Below are positions 33,944 to 41,802 of a stretch of 64,000 bases of DNA, piece after piece. The stretch comes from Pseudomonas cyclaminis. Lineage in GTDB: Bacteria; Pseudomonadota; Gammaproteobacteria; Pseudomonadales; Pseudomonadaceae. Below the pieces are notes generated by a model, which did not search any database, had not been told where the DNA came from, and worked only from the letters and a program-made list of their open reading frames with translations. How positions within the stretch are numbered: the first letter of the stretch is position 1; every line of letters starts with the position of its first letter. The stretch is taken from contig NZ_JADDUM010000035.1 in NCBI RefSeq assembly GCF_015163715.1, positions 1 through 64,000 on the forward strand, given 5' to 3'. A program made the position numbers and the translations under genes.

Positions 33944-34847
33944 CCCGACCGCCCAGTCGAGCCAGCGTCAACTTGACGGCATGGTAGGTCGAGACCATGC
34001 CGAAGCGCAGCCACACGCCCATCACCACCCACCACCACAACACCTTGGGGTACTGCGCCCTGAAGTACGTTTCATAGAAGCGCACCATGCCTCTATGTTT
34101 GTGCCATTCGACAAAGAACGGTCTGGCCCGGCTGCAGGCACCCTGCCAGTGCATCACACGAGCCTGGGGCACGAACACCACGCGCCACTCGTTGAGTTTG
34201 AAACGCATACACCAATCCAGGTCTTCGCAATGCAGAAAATAGCCTTCATCCCACAGACCTACCGCGCCCAGGGCCTCACGTTTGACCAGCATGCAGGCGC
34301 CGGAGATAGCTTCCACCGCGACAGGGGCGTCGGGCAGTGGTTCGCGATGCAGCAGGAAATCCGCGCATAAAGAGGGAAACAGCCAGTCCAGGCGCGACAG
34401 GCCAAACGCCCGGACGAACGCGCGCCTTGGCGTGGGGAACACCCGTCGTCCACCCGGTTGTTCGGACCCGTCGGGGTTGCACAGAAACCCACCGACCATG
34501 CCCGTGGCAGGATCGCTGTGCAGCGCGTCCATCATGTACCCCAACGCCCCAGGCATCATTACGCAATCGGGGTTCAGGAATAACAATGTACCGGCGTTGG
34601 AAACGCCCGCGCCGGTATTGCAGGCCGCGGCAAAGCCCGTGTTGTGGATGTTCCTGATGATGCTCACGCGAGCATCGGCCTCGTAAACCTCCAGGTGGGC
34701 CAGGCTCCCGTCGCTGGAACCGTTGTCCACCACGATCACACGCAAGGCGCCTTCTCTCAGCGCCGAGGCCACACAGTCTCCGATCAGCTTGCCGGCGTTG
34801 TAGTTGACTACGATCACGTCGCAGTTATGGATAAAGCTTGGCGGCAT
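33936..34847 (-). CDS. GT2 glycosyltransferase (rhamnosyltransferase-like)
   Basis: A 303-residue GT2 enzyme: CDVIVVNYNAGKLIGDCVAS, then LRVIVVDNGSSDGSLAHLEV, GTLLFLNPDCVMMPGALGYM (the DxD equivalent), and EAISGACMLVKREALGAVGL, with YFLHCEDLDWCMRFKLNEWR near the acceptor site. This pattern is that of rhamnosyl- and related O-antigen transferases. The ATG at 34847 is chosen since codons upstream encode an unrelated stretch. The gene overlaps the upstream GT4-like gene by 23 bases. Together the two reproduce, as separate proteins, the domain order found fused in the plus-strand glycosyltransferases. Confidence 0.87.
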   Translation of the reverse strand: MPPSFIHNCDVIVVNYNAGKLIGDCVASALREGALRVIVVDNGSSDGSLAHLEVYEADARVSIIRNIHNTGFAAACNTGAGVSNAGTLLFLNPDCVMMPGALGYMMDALHSDPATGMVGGFLCNPDGSEQPGGRRVFPTPRRAFVRAFGLSRLDWLFPSLCADFLLHREPLPDAPVAVEAISGACMLVKREALGAVGLWDEGYFLHCEDLDWCMRFKLNEWRVVFVPQARVMHWQGACSRARPFFVEWHKHRGMVRFYETYFRAQYPKVLWWWVVMGVWLRFGMVSTYHAVKLTLARLGGRGA

Positions 34848-35931
34848 CAAAACGCGCTTCCCATGAGTGCTGCAGTGCAAAGGCACGGGCTTCATCCGAG
34901 TTGCGCTCACACTGCAAAGCAGCCTCGGCCAGCGCGGCGAGATCATTCAACGAGTGGCTGATAAAAACCCCCGACTGGCCACTGCGCCCGTGCATCTCGC
35001 CGAAATCGGTCGAGATCACCGGCAACGCCAGTGCGCGGTACTCGTAGTACTTGATCGGGTCGACTGCTGCGGTGAGCGCGTTCTGCCTGAAGGGAATCAA
35101 CCCGACATCGAACTCCGCCATGGCGTTCAATGCGGCCCCATGGTCACATGCAGGCAACACCACAACGTTGGGCGGCAGCCGAGCACCCAAGGCGCCGAAG
35201 ACCGGCCCGATCAAACGAATTTCGTCGTTTGGCCTGGCCTTGGCCAATGCGGCGACCCACTCCCAGTCGAACCAGGCGGCCATCGTACCGACGTAGCCGA
35301 AGACCTTGCCTGCCGACGCGACCGGCGCGGGCTGCACGGCGCAGATCGCCGACAGGTCAAGGCCGTTGAACACCCGGTGGACATCACGTCGATAGCGCCT
35401 CCACTGCGTATCGAGGCCGGAACTGGATGCCCAGATGACGTCCACTTGTTGAGCGATCATCCGCTCACGGCGCGCCAGCGCAGACCGGGAAAGCCCGGTA
35501 TAAAAAGCCGGAAAGTCATCCATGGCGTCGTATAAAGAGGCGCAGTGAGGCAGTCGGCGCAACAGCAAGTGCGCCAGCGCCGAGGGTTTTCCGACCACCA
35601 GCAAGGCCGGACCGTCGCGGGTGAACGCATCGATCCGGTTCAGCAGATCTCGCCACAAAAACCGATTCACCCAGCCGACGCCCGGTAGCGGTTCAATGGG
35701 CAACCCGCCAGGTTTGATCACGCCAAGCCACGACGGTATGCCCGCAGGCTGGTTGGTCGACGGGGCTGGCGGCGAACGCCTGAGATCGCTCCACCTGGGA
35801 AGCCGCGTGGGGTAAGGGTCGACCCACAGCACCGGCGCGCCTGTGCGCCGGTGAGCCCACTCGACAAACTTGTGCGGCCGCTGGGCGAAGCTGTCCCAGG
35901 GTAAAGGCGAGAGGAATACCAGACGCTTCAA
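34825..35931 (-). CDS. GT4-like glycosyltransferase
   Basis: A 368-residue single-domain transferase related to the N-terminal halves of the two large enzymes: SPLPWDSFAQRPHKFVEWAH at the start, SLYDAMDDFPAFYTG (the YD-MD motif), FGYVGTMAAWFDWEWVAALA and DPIKYYEYRALALPVISTDF. It lacks a GT2 extension; that function is encoded by the overlapping gene downstream. It lies second in the minus-strand operon after wecB, with a four-base overlap with wecB, so its donor may be UDP-ManNAc or a derivative. That is an inference from order only. Confidence 0.85.
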   Translation of the reverse strand: MKRLVFLSPLPWDSFAQRPHKFVEWAHRRTGAPVLWVDPYPTRLPRWSDLRRSPPAPSTNQPAGIPSWLGVIKPGGLPIEPLPGVGWVNRFLWRDLLNRIDAFTRDGPALLVVGKPSALAHLLLRRLPHCASLYDAMDDFPAFYTGLSRSALARRERMIAQQVDVIWASSSGLDTQWRRYRRDVHRVFNGLDLSAICAVQPAPVASAGKVFGYVGTMAAWFDWEWVAALAKARPNDEIRLIGPVFGALGARLPPNVVVLPACDHGAALNAMAEFDVGLIPFRQNALTAAVDPIKYYEYRALALPVISTDFGEMHGRSGQSGVFISHSLNDLAALAEAALQCERNSDEARAFALQHSWEARFDAAKLYP

Positions 35932-37031
35932 GCAAAATGCTCGCGCAGGACATGCACGATGCGCTCGGCCGCGTGCCCATCGCCGTAGGGCGAGACACTG
36001 CGTGCCATGGCGCGATAGGCCGACTCATCGTCCAGCAGGCGCTGCGCCTCTTCAATGATGCGTTCATAGTTCGCGCCAACCAGCTTTACCCCGCCCTGCT
36101 CAACCGCTTCCGGCCGCTCGGTTTCATCACGCATGACCAATACCGGCTTACCCAGCGCCGGGGCTTCCTCCTGCACCCCTCCCGAGTCGGTCAGGATGAA
36201 ATACGCGGCTTTCATGGCGGCGACGAACGTCGTGTAATCCAGCGGCGCGCACAGCCTGAAGTTCGCGATGCCCGCCAGGGATGCCTGGGCGACCTCCTGG
36301 ATATTCGGGTTCGGGTGCACGGGATACAGAAACTGAACCCCTGGATTGTTCTCGGCCAAGGTTCGCAGCGCTCGGCAAATGGTGCGAAACGGTGCGCCGA
36401 AATGCTCTCTGCGGTGGGCTGTCACCAAGACCAGGCGCTTGCTCGGGTCAAGGTCAAGGCCGAGTTCCGGCGCCGTGGTCGCCGTCGCAAGCAGCGCATC
36501 AATCACCGTATTGCCGGTGACGAAAATGCCCGCGCTGCAGACGCCCTCTTTCAACAGATTTTGCCGGGCACCTTGAGTCGGTGCGAAGTGCCAACGAGCC
36601 AATTCACCGGTAATGACCCGGTTGGCTTCTTCGGGAAACGGAGATTGCTTGTCCCAGGTGCGCAGGCCGGCTTCAACATGGCCCAGCGCAATACGGTGAT
36701 AAAAACACGCCAAGGCACAGGCCATCACCGTCGTGGTATCGCCTTGCACCAACACCGCATCGGGCTGCTGCTCCAGCAGGACCGTATCCAGTTCAAGCAG
36801 TAACTGGGCGGTCAGGGTGGTGAGGGTTTGACTTGGCCGCATGATATCCAGATCGATATCCGGCTCGATCCCGAAAACCCCCAGGATCTGATCCAGCAAA
36901 TGACGGTGCTGCGCCGTGGCGACCACCCGCACATCCGCCCATCGCTCTTTTTTCAAGGCCAGAATGACCGGGGCCATTTTGATGGCTTCGGGGCGCGTCC
37001 CGATGACACAAAGGATTTTTTTTACCGACAC
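35928..37031 (-). CDS. wecB: UDP-N-acetylglucosamine 2-epimerase (non-hydrolysing)
   Basis: A 367-residue WecB-type enzyme converting UDP-GlcNAc to UDP-ManNAc. The sequence opens KKILCVIGTRPEAIKMAPVI, carries VLVQGDTTTVMACALACFYH, the catalytic acid stretches GHVEAGLRTWDKQSPFPEEA and NRVITGELARWHFAPT, the catalytic histidine in LVTAHRREHFG and the UDP-binding LTDSGGVQEEAPALGKPVLV followed by RDETERPEA. Length and motifs are normal. It leads the minus-strand glycan operon and supplies the ManNAc precursor for the surface polysaccharide or linkage unit. The first ATG has only a weak ribosome binding site. Confidence 0.93.
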   Translation of the reverse strand: MSVKKILCVIGTRPEAIKMAPVILALKKERWADVRVVATAQHRHLLDQILGVFGIEPDIDLDIMRPSQTLTTLTAQLLLELDTVLLEQQPDAVLVQGDTTTVMACALACFYHRIALGHVEAGLRTWDKQSPFPEEANRVITGELARWHFAPTQGARQNLLKEGVCSAGIFVTGNTVIDALLATATTAPELGLDLDPSKRLVLVTAHRREHFGAPFRTICRALRTLAENNPGVQFLYPVHPNPNIQEVAQASLAGIANFRLCAPLDYTTFVAAMKAAYFILTDSGGVQEEAPALGKPVLVMRDETERPEAVEQGGVKLVGANYERIIEEAQRLLDDESAYRAMARSVSPYGDGHAAERIVHVLREHFA

Positions 37032-37272
37032 AGAACTGTTTCCCTATCCGAAGCAAGCTGAATCACAGCGCTATTCATCAGCCGTTTTGCGCACACACTT
37101 GGTTGTGCCTTTCGATGCCGCGGCCTTCATGGCCATGCGAGCAAGGTGCAGAGAAGATTTTTGGAACATTTTGATACTAACGGAGCCAGCATAGGCACAG
37201 ATTGGGAGACCTGCACGGCGCCACGACCTGGCAAGCGACGAGATGCAGTTTTACGGGGCCGCTGAAAACACA

Positions 37273-37305
37273 AAAGGCCCGCGCGATTGCTCGCAGCGGG
37301 CCTTT
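37273..37305. terminator. Strong hairpin terminator, apparently orphan
   Basis: Ten-base arms AAAGGCCCGC (37273-37282) and GCGGGCCTTT (37296-37305), with flanking A- and T-runs, give a terminator usable in both directions. No gene ends next to it on the plus strand; it may insulate the wecB promoter from tRNA read-through. Confidence 0.75.
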
Positions 37306-37413
37306 ATTTGTCGACGGGCACACGGGGCCTTACCAAATCTCAGAATCGTAGGATTAGAGCCGCATTCATGCAGGTCACGCTGTGCGCTTTGATCACCCCG
37401 GAGAAATCCAAGG

Positions 37414-37444
37414 CAAAAAAAAGCCTGCATCGCTGCAGGCTTTT
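37414..37444 (-). terminator. Rho-independent terminator of tRNA-Asn
   Basis: On the minus strand AAGCCTGC pairs with GCAGGCTT around a six-base loop, followed by a run of eight U (complement of A-run 37415-37422). It begins seven bases after the tRNA 3' end. Confidence 0.85.
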
Positions 37445-37450
37445 CCTATC

Positions 37451-37526
37451 TGGCTCCACGACCTGGACTCGAACCAGGGACCCAATGATTAACAGTCATT
37501 TGCTCTACCAACTGAGCTATCGCGGA
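37451..37526 (-). tRNA. tRNA-Asn (GTT)
   Basis: A 76-base cloverleaf on the minus strand. The acceptor arm opens TCCGCGA and closes TCGTGGA before an encoded GCCA end. The D-arm contains AGCTCAGTTGGTAGAGC, the anticodon loop CTGTTAA gives GTT, and the T-arm carries GGTTCGAGTCC. A terminator follows directly. Confidence 0.97.
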
Positions 37527-37586
37527 ATGCGCCGTATGTTACTGATTGAAAAGGAGAAGTCAAGCTTTCCCTGACAACCCGGGCGA

Positions 37587-38483
37587 TTAATCCGGATGGC
37601 CGGTTGAACGCTGCGACTCCTTGGCCAATTCCAACCAAGCCCGGGCAGCGGGTGGGAGGTGGGCGCTGGCGCGCCAGGCCAGGGCGATGTGCCAGTCGGT
37701 ATGGGGTTCGTCCAAAGGGATCAGGGCGATGCCGGGGTGTTGGTGCTTATGCGCCAGCATGCGCGGCAGGAAGGCCGCACCGAGGCCTGCGGATACGAGG
37801 TCGACAATGAAGTCGATCTGGCCGCTGCGTGCCGCCACACGGGGTTGCACGCCTTTACGCTCACAAGCGGCGAGGATTTTGGCGTTAAGGGCGAAGCCGG
37901 CTTCGAACAGGATAAATGGCGAATCGGCCAGGTCGCTGAAATCAATCCGTTTGCGCTGGGCCAAGGGGTGGCTGATTGGCAGGACAGCCATCAGCGGTTC
38001 GTTACGTACGGGCTGGTAGTCGAACCCTTCGTCGATGGGCAACAGGAGAGCAGCCAGGTCGACCTCGCCCGCATCCAGGCATTCGCGCAGTCGTTTGCTG
38101 CCGTACTCGGTGAGTTCGATGTCGATGTCCGGGTAACGGCTGCGATAAGTGGCGAACATCGTCGCAAACAGCACGCCGCAACCCACCGGCGGCAGGCCGA
38201 TGCGCAGTACGCCACGCTTGAGGCCACGCAGGTCGTTGATCTCGGCCACCAGGTCGTTATGTTCGGCGAGCAGGACCAGGGCGCGGCTATAGGCGATTTC
38301 GCCAGCGGCGGTGAGTTCGTTGCGGTGACCGAGGCGGTTGAGCAGTGGCATGCCCAATTCATCTTCCAGGGTTTTGATCGCCTTGCTCACGCTCGACTGG
38401 GTCAACGACACCACGTCGGCAGCTTGGGAGAAACCGCCTTGGCGCACCACTTCGACAAAGGCACGCAGTGTTCTCAGGTTCAT
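37587..38483 (-). CDS. LysR-family regulator divergent to lldD
   Basis: A 298-residue LysR-type regulator: helix-turn-helix [20 protein letters not shown], then [20 protein letters not shown]; effector domain [20 protein letters not shown] and [19 protein letters not shown], ending with [19 protein letters not shown]. It resembles the CynR/CidR-like group that senses small acids. Its start lies 101 bases from the divergent lldD start, so L-lactate dehydrogenase expression is its likely target. This differs from the GntR-type LldR seen beside lldPD in many pseudomonads. Confidence 0.9.
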   Translation of the reverse strand: MNLRTLRAFVEVVRQGGFSQAADVVSLTQSSVSKAIKTLEDELGMPLLNRLGHRNELTAAGEIAYSRALVLLAEHNDLVAEINDLRGLKRGVLRIGLPPVGCGVLFATMFATYRSRYPDIDIELTEYGSKRLRECLDAGEVDLAALLLPIDEGFDYQPVRNEPLMAVLPISHPLAQRKRIDFSDLADSPFILFEAGFALNAKILAACERKGVQPRVAARSGQIDFIVDLVSAGLGAAFLPRMLAHKHQHPGIALIPLDEPHTDWHIALAWRASAHLPPAARAWLELAKESQRSTGHPD

Positions 38484-38584
38484 CAGTATTCCTTTTCCGA
38501 CTGATTACTAGCGATAAAAGTTGTTTTTATCATGACAGAAGTTCGCCTATCTTGGAGGCACCTTGCCTTGCCGAGATTCCGTGC

Positions 38585-39725
38585 ATGATCATTTCGTCCG
38601 CCTCTGACTACCGCGCAGCCGCTAAACGCAAGCTGCCGCGCTTCCTGTTCGACTATATCGACGGCGGCGCCTACGCCGAGCACACGATGCGGGCGAACAG
38701 TTCGGACCTGGCCGAGATCAGCCTGCGCCAGCGCATCCTGCGCAATGTCGACAACCTGAGCCTCAAGACCACGCTGTTCGGCCAGACGCTGGACATGCCG
38801 GTGATCCTCAGCCCCGTAGGCCTGACCGGCATGTATGCGCGGCGCGGCGAAGTGCAGGCGGCGAAGGCGGCGGCCAACAAGGGCATCCCGTTCTGCTTGT
38901 CGACGGTGTCGGTGTGCCCGATCGAAGAGGTGGCCTCCCAGAGCCCGCAGTCGATCTGGTTCCAGCTGTATGTGCTCAAGGACCGCGGCTTTATGCGCAA
39001 TGCGCTGGAGCGCGCCCAGGCGGCCGGGGTCACCACGCTGGTGTTCACCGTGGACATGCCGACGCCGGGCGCACGCTACCGCGACGCCCACTCGGGCATG
39101 TCCGGGCCGTTCGCGGCGCAGCGGCGCATGCTGCAGGCCGTCACCAAGCCGCAATGGGCCTTCGATGTGGGCTTGATGGGCCGGCCCACGACCTGGGCAA
39201 TATCTCCAAGTACCTCGGCAAACCCACTCACCTGGAAGATTACATCGGCTGGCTGGCCAACAATTTCGACCCCTCCATCAGTTGGAAAGACCTGGAGTGG
39301 ATCCGCGAATTCTGGAAGGGTCCGATGATTATCAAGGCATTCTTGATCCTCAGGACGCCAGGGACGCCGTGAGTTTCGGCGCCGATGCCATCGTGGTTTC
39401 CAACCATGGCGGCCGCCAGCTGGACGGCGTGCTGTCCACCGCCAAAGCGTTGCCACCGATTGCCGAAGCCGTGGGCGATGACTTGACGGTGCTCGTGGAC
39501 TCCGGCATCCGCTCCGGGCTCGACGTGGTGCGCATGTTGGCCCTGGGCGCCAAGGCCTGCCTGCTGGGGCGCGCCACCGCTTACGCATTGGCGGCGGACG
39601 GGCAGCAGGGGGTGGAGAACCTGTTGGATATCTTTGCCAAGGAAATGCGCGTGGCGATGACGCTGACCGGCGTCACGTCGATTGACCAGATTGACCACTC
39701 CACTTTAGTCCCATCAGCCAAATAA
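38585..39725 (+). pseudogene. lldD: L-lactate dehydrogenase (FMN, quinone-linked), double frameshift
   Basis: LldD oxidises L-lactate to pyruvate at the inner membrane. The first frame reads [20 protein letters not shown] to [10 protein letters not shown], the second [20 protein letters not shown] to WKGPMIIK, and the third [20 protein letters not shown] onwards with the catalytic [10 protein letters not shown] and [20 protein letters not shown]. Single missing bases at 39185-39187 (CCC for CCCC) and 39336-39337 (GG for GGG) account for both breaks. Repair gives 380 residues, the normal length. No lactate permease gene is adjacent. Two independent homopolymer losses in one gene favour sequencing error. 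Confidence 0.9.
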
Positions 39726-39847
39726 CTGACGTCATGCGCCAACAGCCGTTTTCTGCTTAGAAAGCGGCCTTTGATTTATAAGGATTTTTATTAAAGTAAA
39801 CGAAGTGGCATGAATCTGGCTCTAACCACCTTCAAGCAGGTCAAGCG

Positions 39848-39976
39848 ATGACAAGACGTGCGGCGGTGCCCAGGGGTTATAACCCTCTGCAAAGCGGTCT
39901 AGACTGTTACCCACGTTTTACGGAACTGAAGGAACAGTTAGACGCTTGGCACTCGCCACTCTCATCGAGCCTGTAA
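39848..39976 (+). CDS. Possible 42-residue ORF before the diguanylate cyclase gene
   Basis: An ATG frame encodes MTRRAAVPRGYNPLQSGLDC and YPRFTELKEQLDAWHSPL and stops at TAA 39974-39976, 30 bases before the cyclase start. AAGCAGGTC upstream is a poor ribosome binding site, so it may be a leader peptide or chance. A GGGTTATAACCC palindrome (39872-39883) lies inside it. Confidence 0.25.
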   Translation: MTRRAAVPRGYNPLQSGLDCYPRFTELKEQLDAWHSPLSSSL

Positions 39977-40006
39977 GACAGCTAAGTGCTTAGAGGCCGA
40001 TCGCTT

Positions 40007-40933
40007 ATGAAAACACCTACCCAGACCAACGCAATTGACTTTGACAGCGCTAAATTGCAACGCCTGGGCTTTGGTCAGCCATCGATCCTGCCCCACCGCC
40101 CGACGACCGTCGCGCAACTTCGCCAGCAACTGGGCATGCTGTTGCAGACCAGCCTGGAGCCGGAGCGCATCCTGGCGGTGTTCTTCCGTGAGATCCAGCG
40201 CCTGGTGCCCCTCGACGCCCTGCACTACCGGCACCAAGCCAGTGACCTGCGCCTGGAATTCGGCCAGCGCGGCCACCACTCGGTGAGCTACAGCCTCAGC
40301 CATGAAGGCGAACACTTGGGTGAGCTGATTTTCCGTCGCAACCAGCGCCTGGCCGAAGACGAACTCGGCCAACTCGAATCCCTGCTGGCCACCCTGCTGT
40401 ATCCGATGCGCAACGCCCTGCTCTACCGCGCCGCGACCCGCAGCGCCCTGCGTGACCCATTGACCGATACGGGCAACCGTATTGCCATGGACCAGACCCT
40501 GCAGCGGGAAATCGACATGGCGCGCCGGCACCTGAACCCGTTGTCCTTGCTGATGCTGGACATCGACCACTTCAAGGTAATCAACGACACCCACGGCCAC
40601 GCCGCCGGCGATAGCGTACTGCGCAGCGTCGCGTCGGCCATCAAGGGCCAGTTGCGGAACGTGGACATGGTGTTTCGGTTTGGCGGGGAAGAGTTTCTGA
40701 TCCTGCTGTCCAACACGGGCCGGGACGCGTCCGCGATGGTCGGCGAACGGCTGCGCCAAGCGGCACAGGCCCAGGATTACTGGGTCGATGGCACACGGAT
40801 TGAGTTGACGGTGAGCCTCGGCTGTTCGACCTTGCTGGCCGCCGAGTCGGCCGAGAGCCTGTTGCGCCGGGCGGACAATGCCTTGTACGTGGCCAAGCGC
40901 GAAGGCCGTAATCGCCTGGCGATGGCGGGGTAA
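40007..40933 (+). CDS. Diguanylate cyclase with N-terminal sensor region
   Basis: A 308-residue cytoplasmic GGDEF protein making c-di-GMP from GTP. Residues about 35-130 form a GAF-like sensor (LGMLLQTSLEPERILAVFFR, then LGELIFRRNQRLAEDELGQL). The GGDEF domain follows RDPLTDTGNRIAMDQTL, with LMLDIDHFKVINDTHGHAAG and active-site FRFGGEEF. The inhibitory site RNVD lies five residues before GGEEF, so product inhibition is possible. The start is the ATG before KTPTQTNAID. It faces the haem-oxygenase-fold gene with a shared terminator between them, and an RbdA-like c-di-GMP enzyme lies 870 bases beyond. Confidence 0.9.
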   Translation: MKTPTQTNAIDFDSAKLQRLGFGQPSILPHRPTTVAQLRQQLGMLLQTSLEPERILAVFFREIQRLVPLDALHYRHQASDLRLEFGQRGHHSVSYSLSHEGEHLGELIFRRNQRLAEDELGQLESLLATLLYPMRNALLYRAATRSALRDPLTDTGNRIAMDQTLQREIDMARRHLNPLSLLMLDIDHFKVINDTHGHAAGDSVLRSVASAIKGQLRNVDMVFRFGGEEFLILLSNTGRDASAMVGERLRQAAQAQDYWVDGTRIELTVSLGCSTLLAAESAESLLRRADNALYVAKREGRNRLAMAG

Positions 40934-40950
40934 AAACCCCCGCCATCGCC
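40918..40950. terminator. Shared terminator of convergent genes
   Basis: GGCGATGGCGGGG (40918-40930) and CCCCGCCATCGCC (40938-40950) pair perfectly over 13 bases around an A-rich loop. The left arm includes the last codons of the cyclase gene, and the right arm is just before the minus-strand gene end. Confidence 0.75.
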
Positions 40951-40956
40951 GTTACC

Positions 40957-41757
40957 TCATGCCTCGCTGGCGACGCGCAGCGGGCGTTCACGCACGACGC
41001 TGACCGGCTTGTCCATTTCCAGGCGCATGCAGCTTTCCAGGAACAGGTACATATAGTCGTAGCTCTTGCACACGGCCTGGCGCAGCTCTGTCTGCAGAGC
41101 CCTGGTCGGGTTCATCCCAGCCAGGGTGCAGATGATTTCCAGGGCTTCCCAAGGGTGGGCATCGTCGTACTGGGCGTGCATCTTCAGCCATTTCATCGCA
41201 CGCTTGCGGTCTTCCTCGGGGAAAGCCGCCGCATACACACCCGTGGAACACACCACGGCTGACCATTCCCCTGTCGCCCCCTCGATGGCGTAGTTGGTCG
41301 CGGCTACGGCTACGATCAACGAATCCGAGGAGCTGGTGTGCCAGCACCAGTGACTGAGGGCATGCAACTCCGGCGGCACGTTCTGGGCCTGCAACTCCTC
41401 GAGGCTGACGCCATGGGCGCGAGCCCAGTGCACCCAATAGTCGGCGTGGTTCAGCTCCACACGGATATTGCGCATCAGCCAGCGTCGCGCCATGTCCTCG
41501 CCGGGATGGCGGGCAAATTTGGTCTTGGTGAGGTTCTGTGCCATGTACAAGGCAAACTGTTCCACCACGGGCCAGCCACCGATCAGGTAGTGACGCATGG
41601 TCTTGGCGCTGAGCGTGTTGTCACGCATGCGTTGGTACAGTTCGTGCTCGACAACTCGGCGCTTGCTCTCGCTACAGTCCTGGATCAATTGCTGAGCCCA
41701 GACGGGGTAACTTGAGGCTTCCATAAGCGGGCCGGTTCTGTTGAAGGTGTCGATCAC
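40957..41757 (-). CDS. TenA/haem-oxygenase-fold protein, possible di-iron oxidase
   Basis: A 266-residue all-helical protein of the TenA/PqqC/haem-oxygenase-like fold: VVEHELYQRMRDNTLSAKTM, then RHYLIGGWPVVEQFALYMAQ, RNIRVELNHADYWVHWARAH, ATNYAIEGATGEWSAV and AQYDDAHPWEALEIICTLAG. The glutamates and histidines on these helices (E in RRVVEHE, ExxNH, YAIEGA, DDAHPWE) match the ligand pattern of haem-oxygenase-like di-iron proteins rather than thiaminase TenA. GTG at 41757 has AAGGAG seven bases upstream. It sits between two c-di-GMP genes. Substrate unknown. Confidence 0.78.
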   Translation of the reverse strand: MIDTFNRTGPLMEASSYPVWAQQLIQDCSESKRRVVEHELYQRMRDNTLSAKTMRHYLIGGWPVVEQFALYMAQNLTKTKFARHPGEDMARRWLMRNIRVELNHADYWVHWARAHGVSLEELQAQNVPPELHALSHWCWHTSSSDSLIVAVAATNYAIEGATGEWSAVVCSTGVYAAAFPEEDRKRAMKWLKMHAQYDDAHPWEALEIICTLAGMNPTRALQTELRQAVCKSYDYMYLFLESCMRLEMDKPVSVVRERPLRVASEA

Positions 41758-41802
41758 TGTTAAGGCTCCTTTTTAAGTGTGATTTACAGACCAGCAAATG
41801 TT

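Larger units (their letters stand above)
37032..37450. other. Intergenic region, 419 bases, with two hairpin terminators
   Basis: This region lies between the wecB start (minus strand) and tRNA-Asn. The first 240 bases must hold the promoter of the wecB operon, but no convincing box stands out. The two terminators listed separately are at 37273-37305 and 37414-37444. I see no small gene with a supporting ribosome binding site. Confidence 0.4.

Noticed and set aside
37451..37526. tRNA-Asn as the attachment site of a genomic island
   Set aside because: No integrase gene or direct repeat of the tRNA 3' end was found nearby, and the flanking genes are ordinary.
38914..39372. Independent 152-residue gene inside lldD
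   Set aside because: Only its second half ([20 protein letters not shown] onward) is real protein, and it is the middle part of LldD exposed by two frame breaks.
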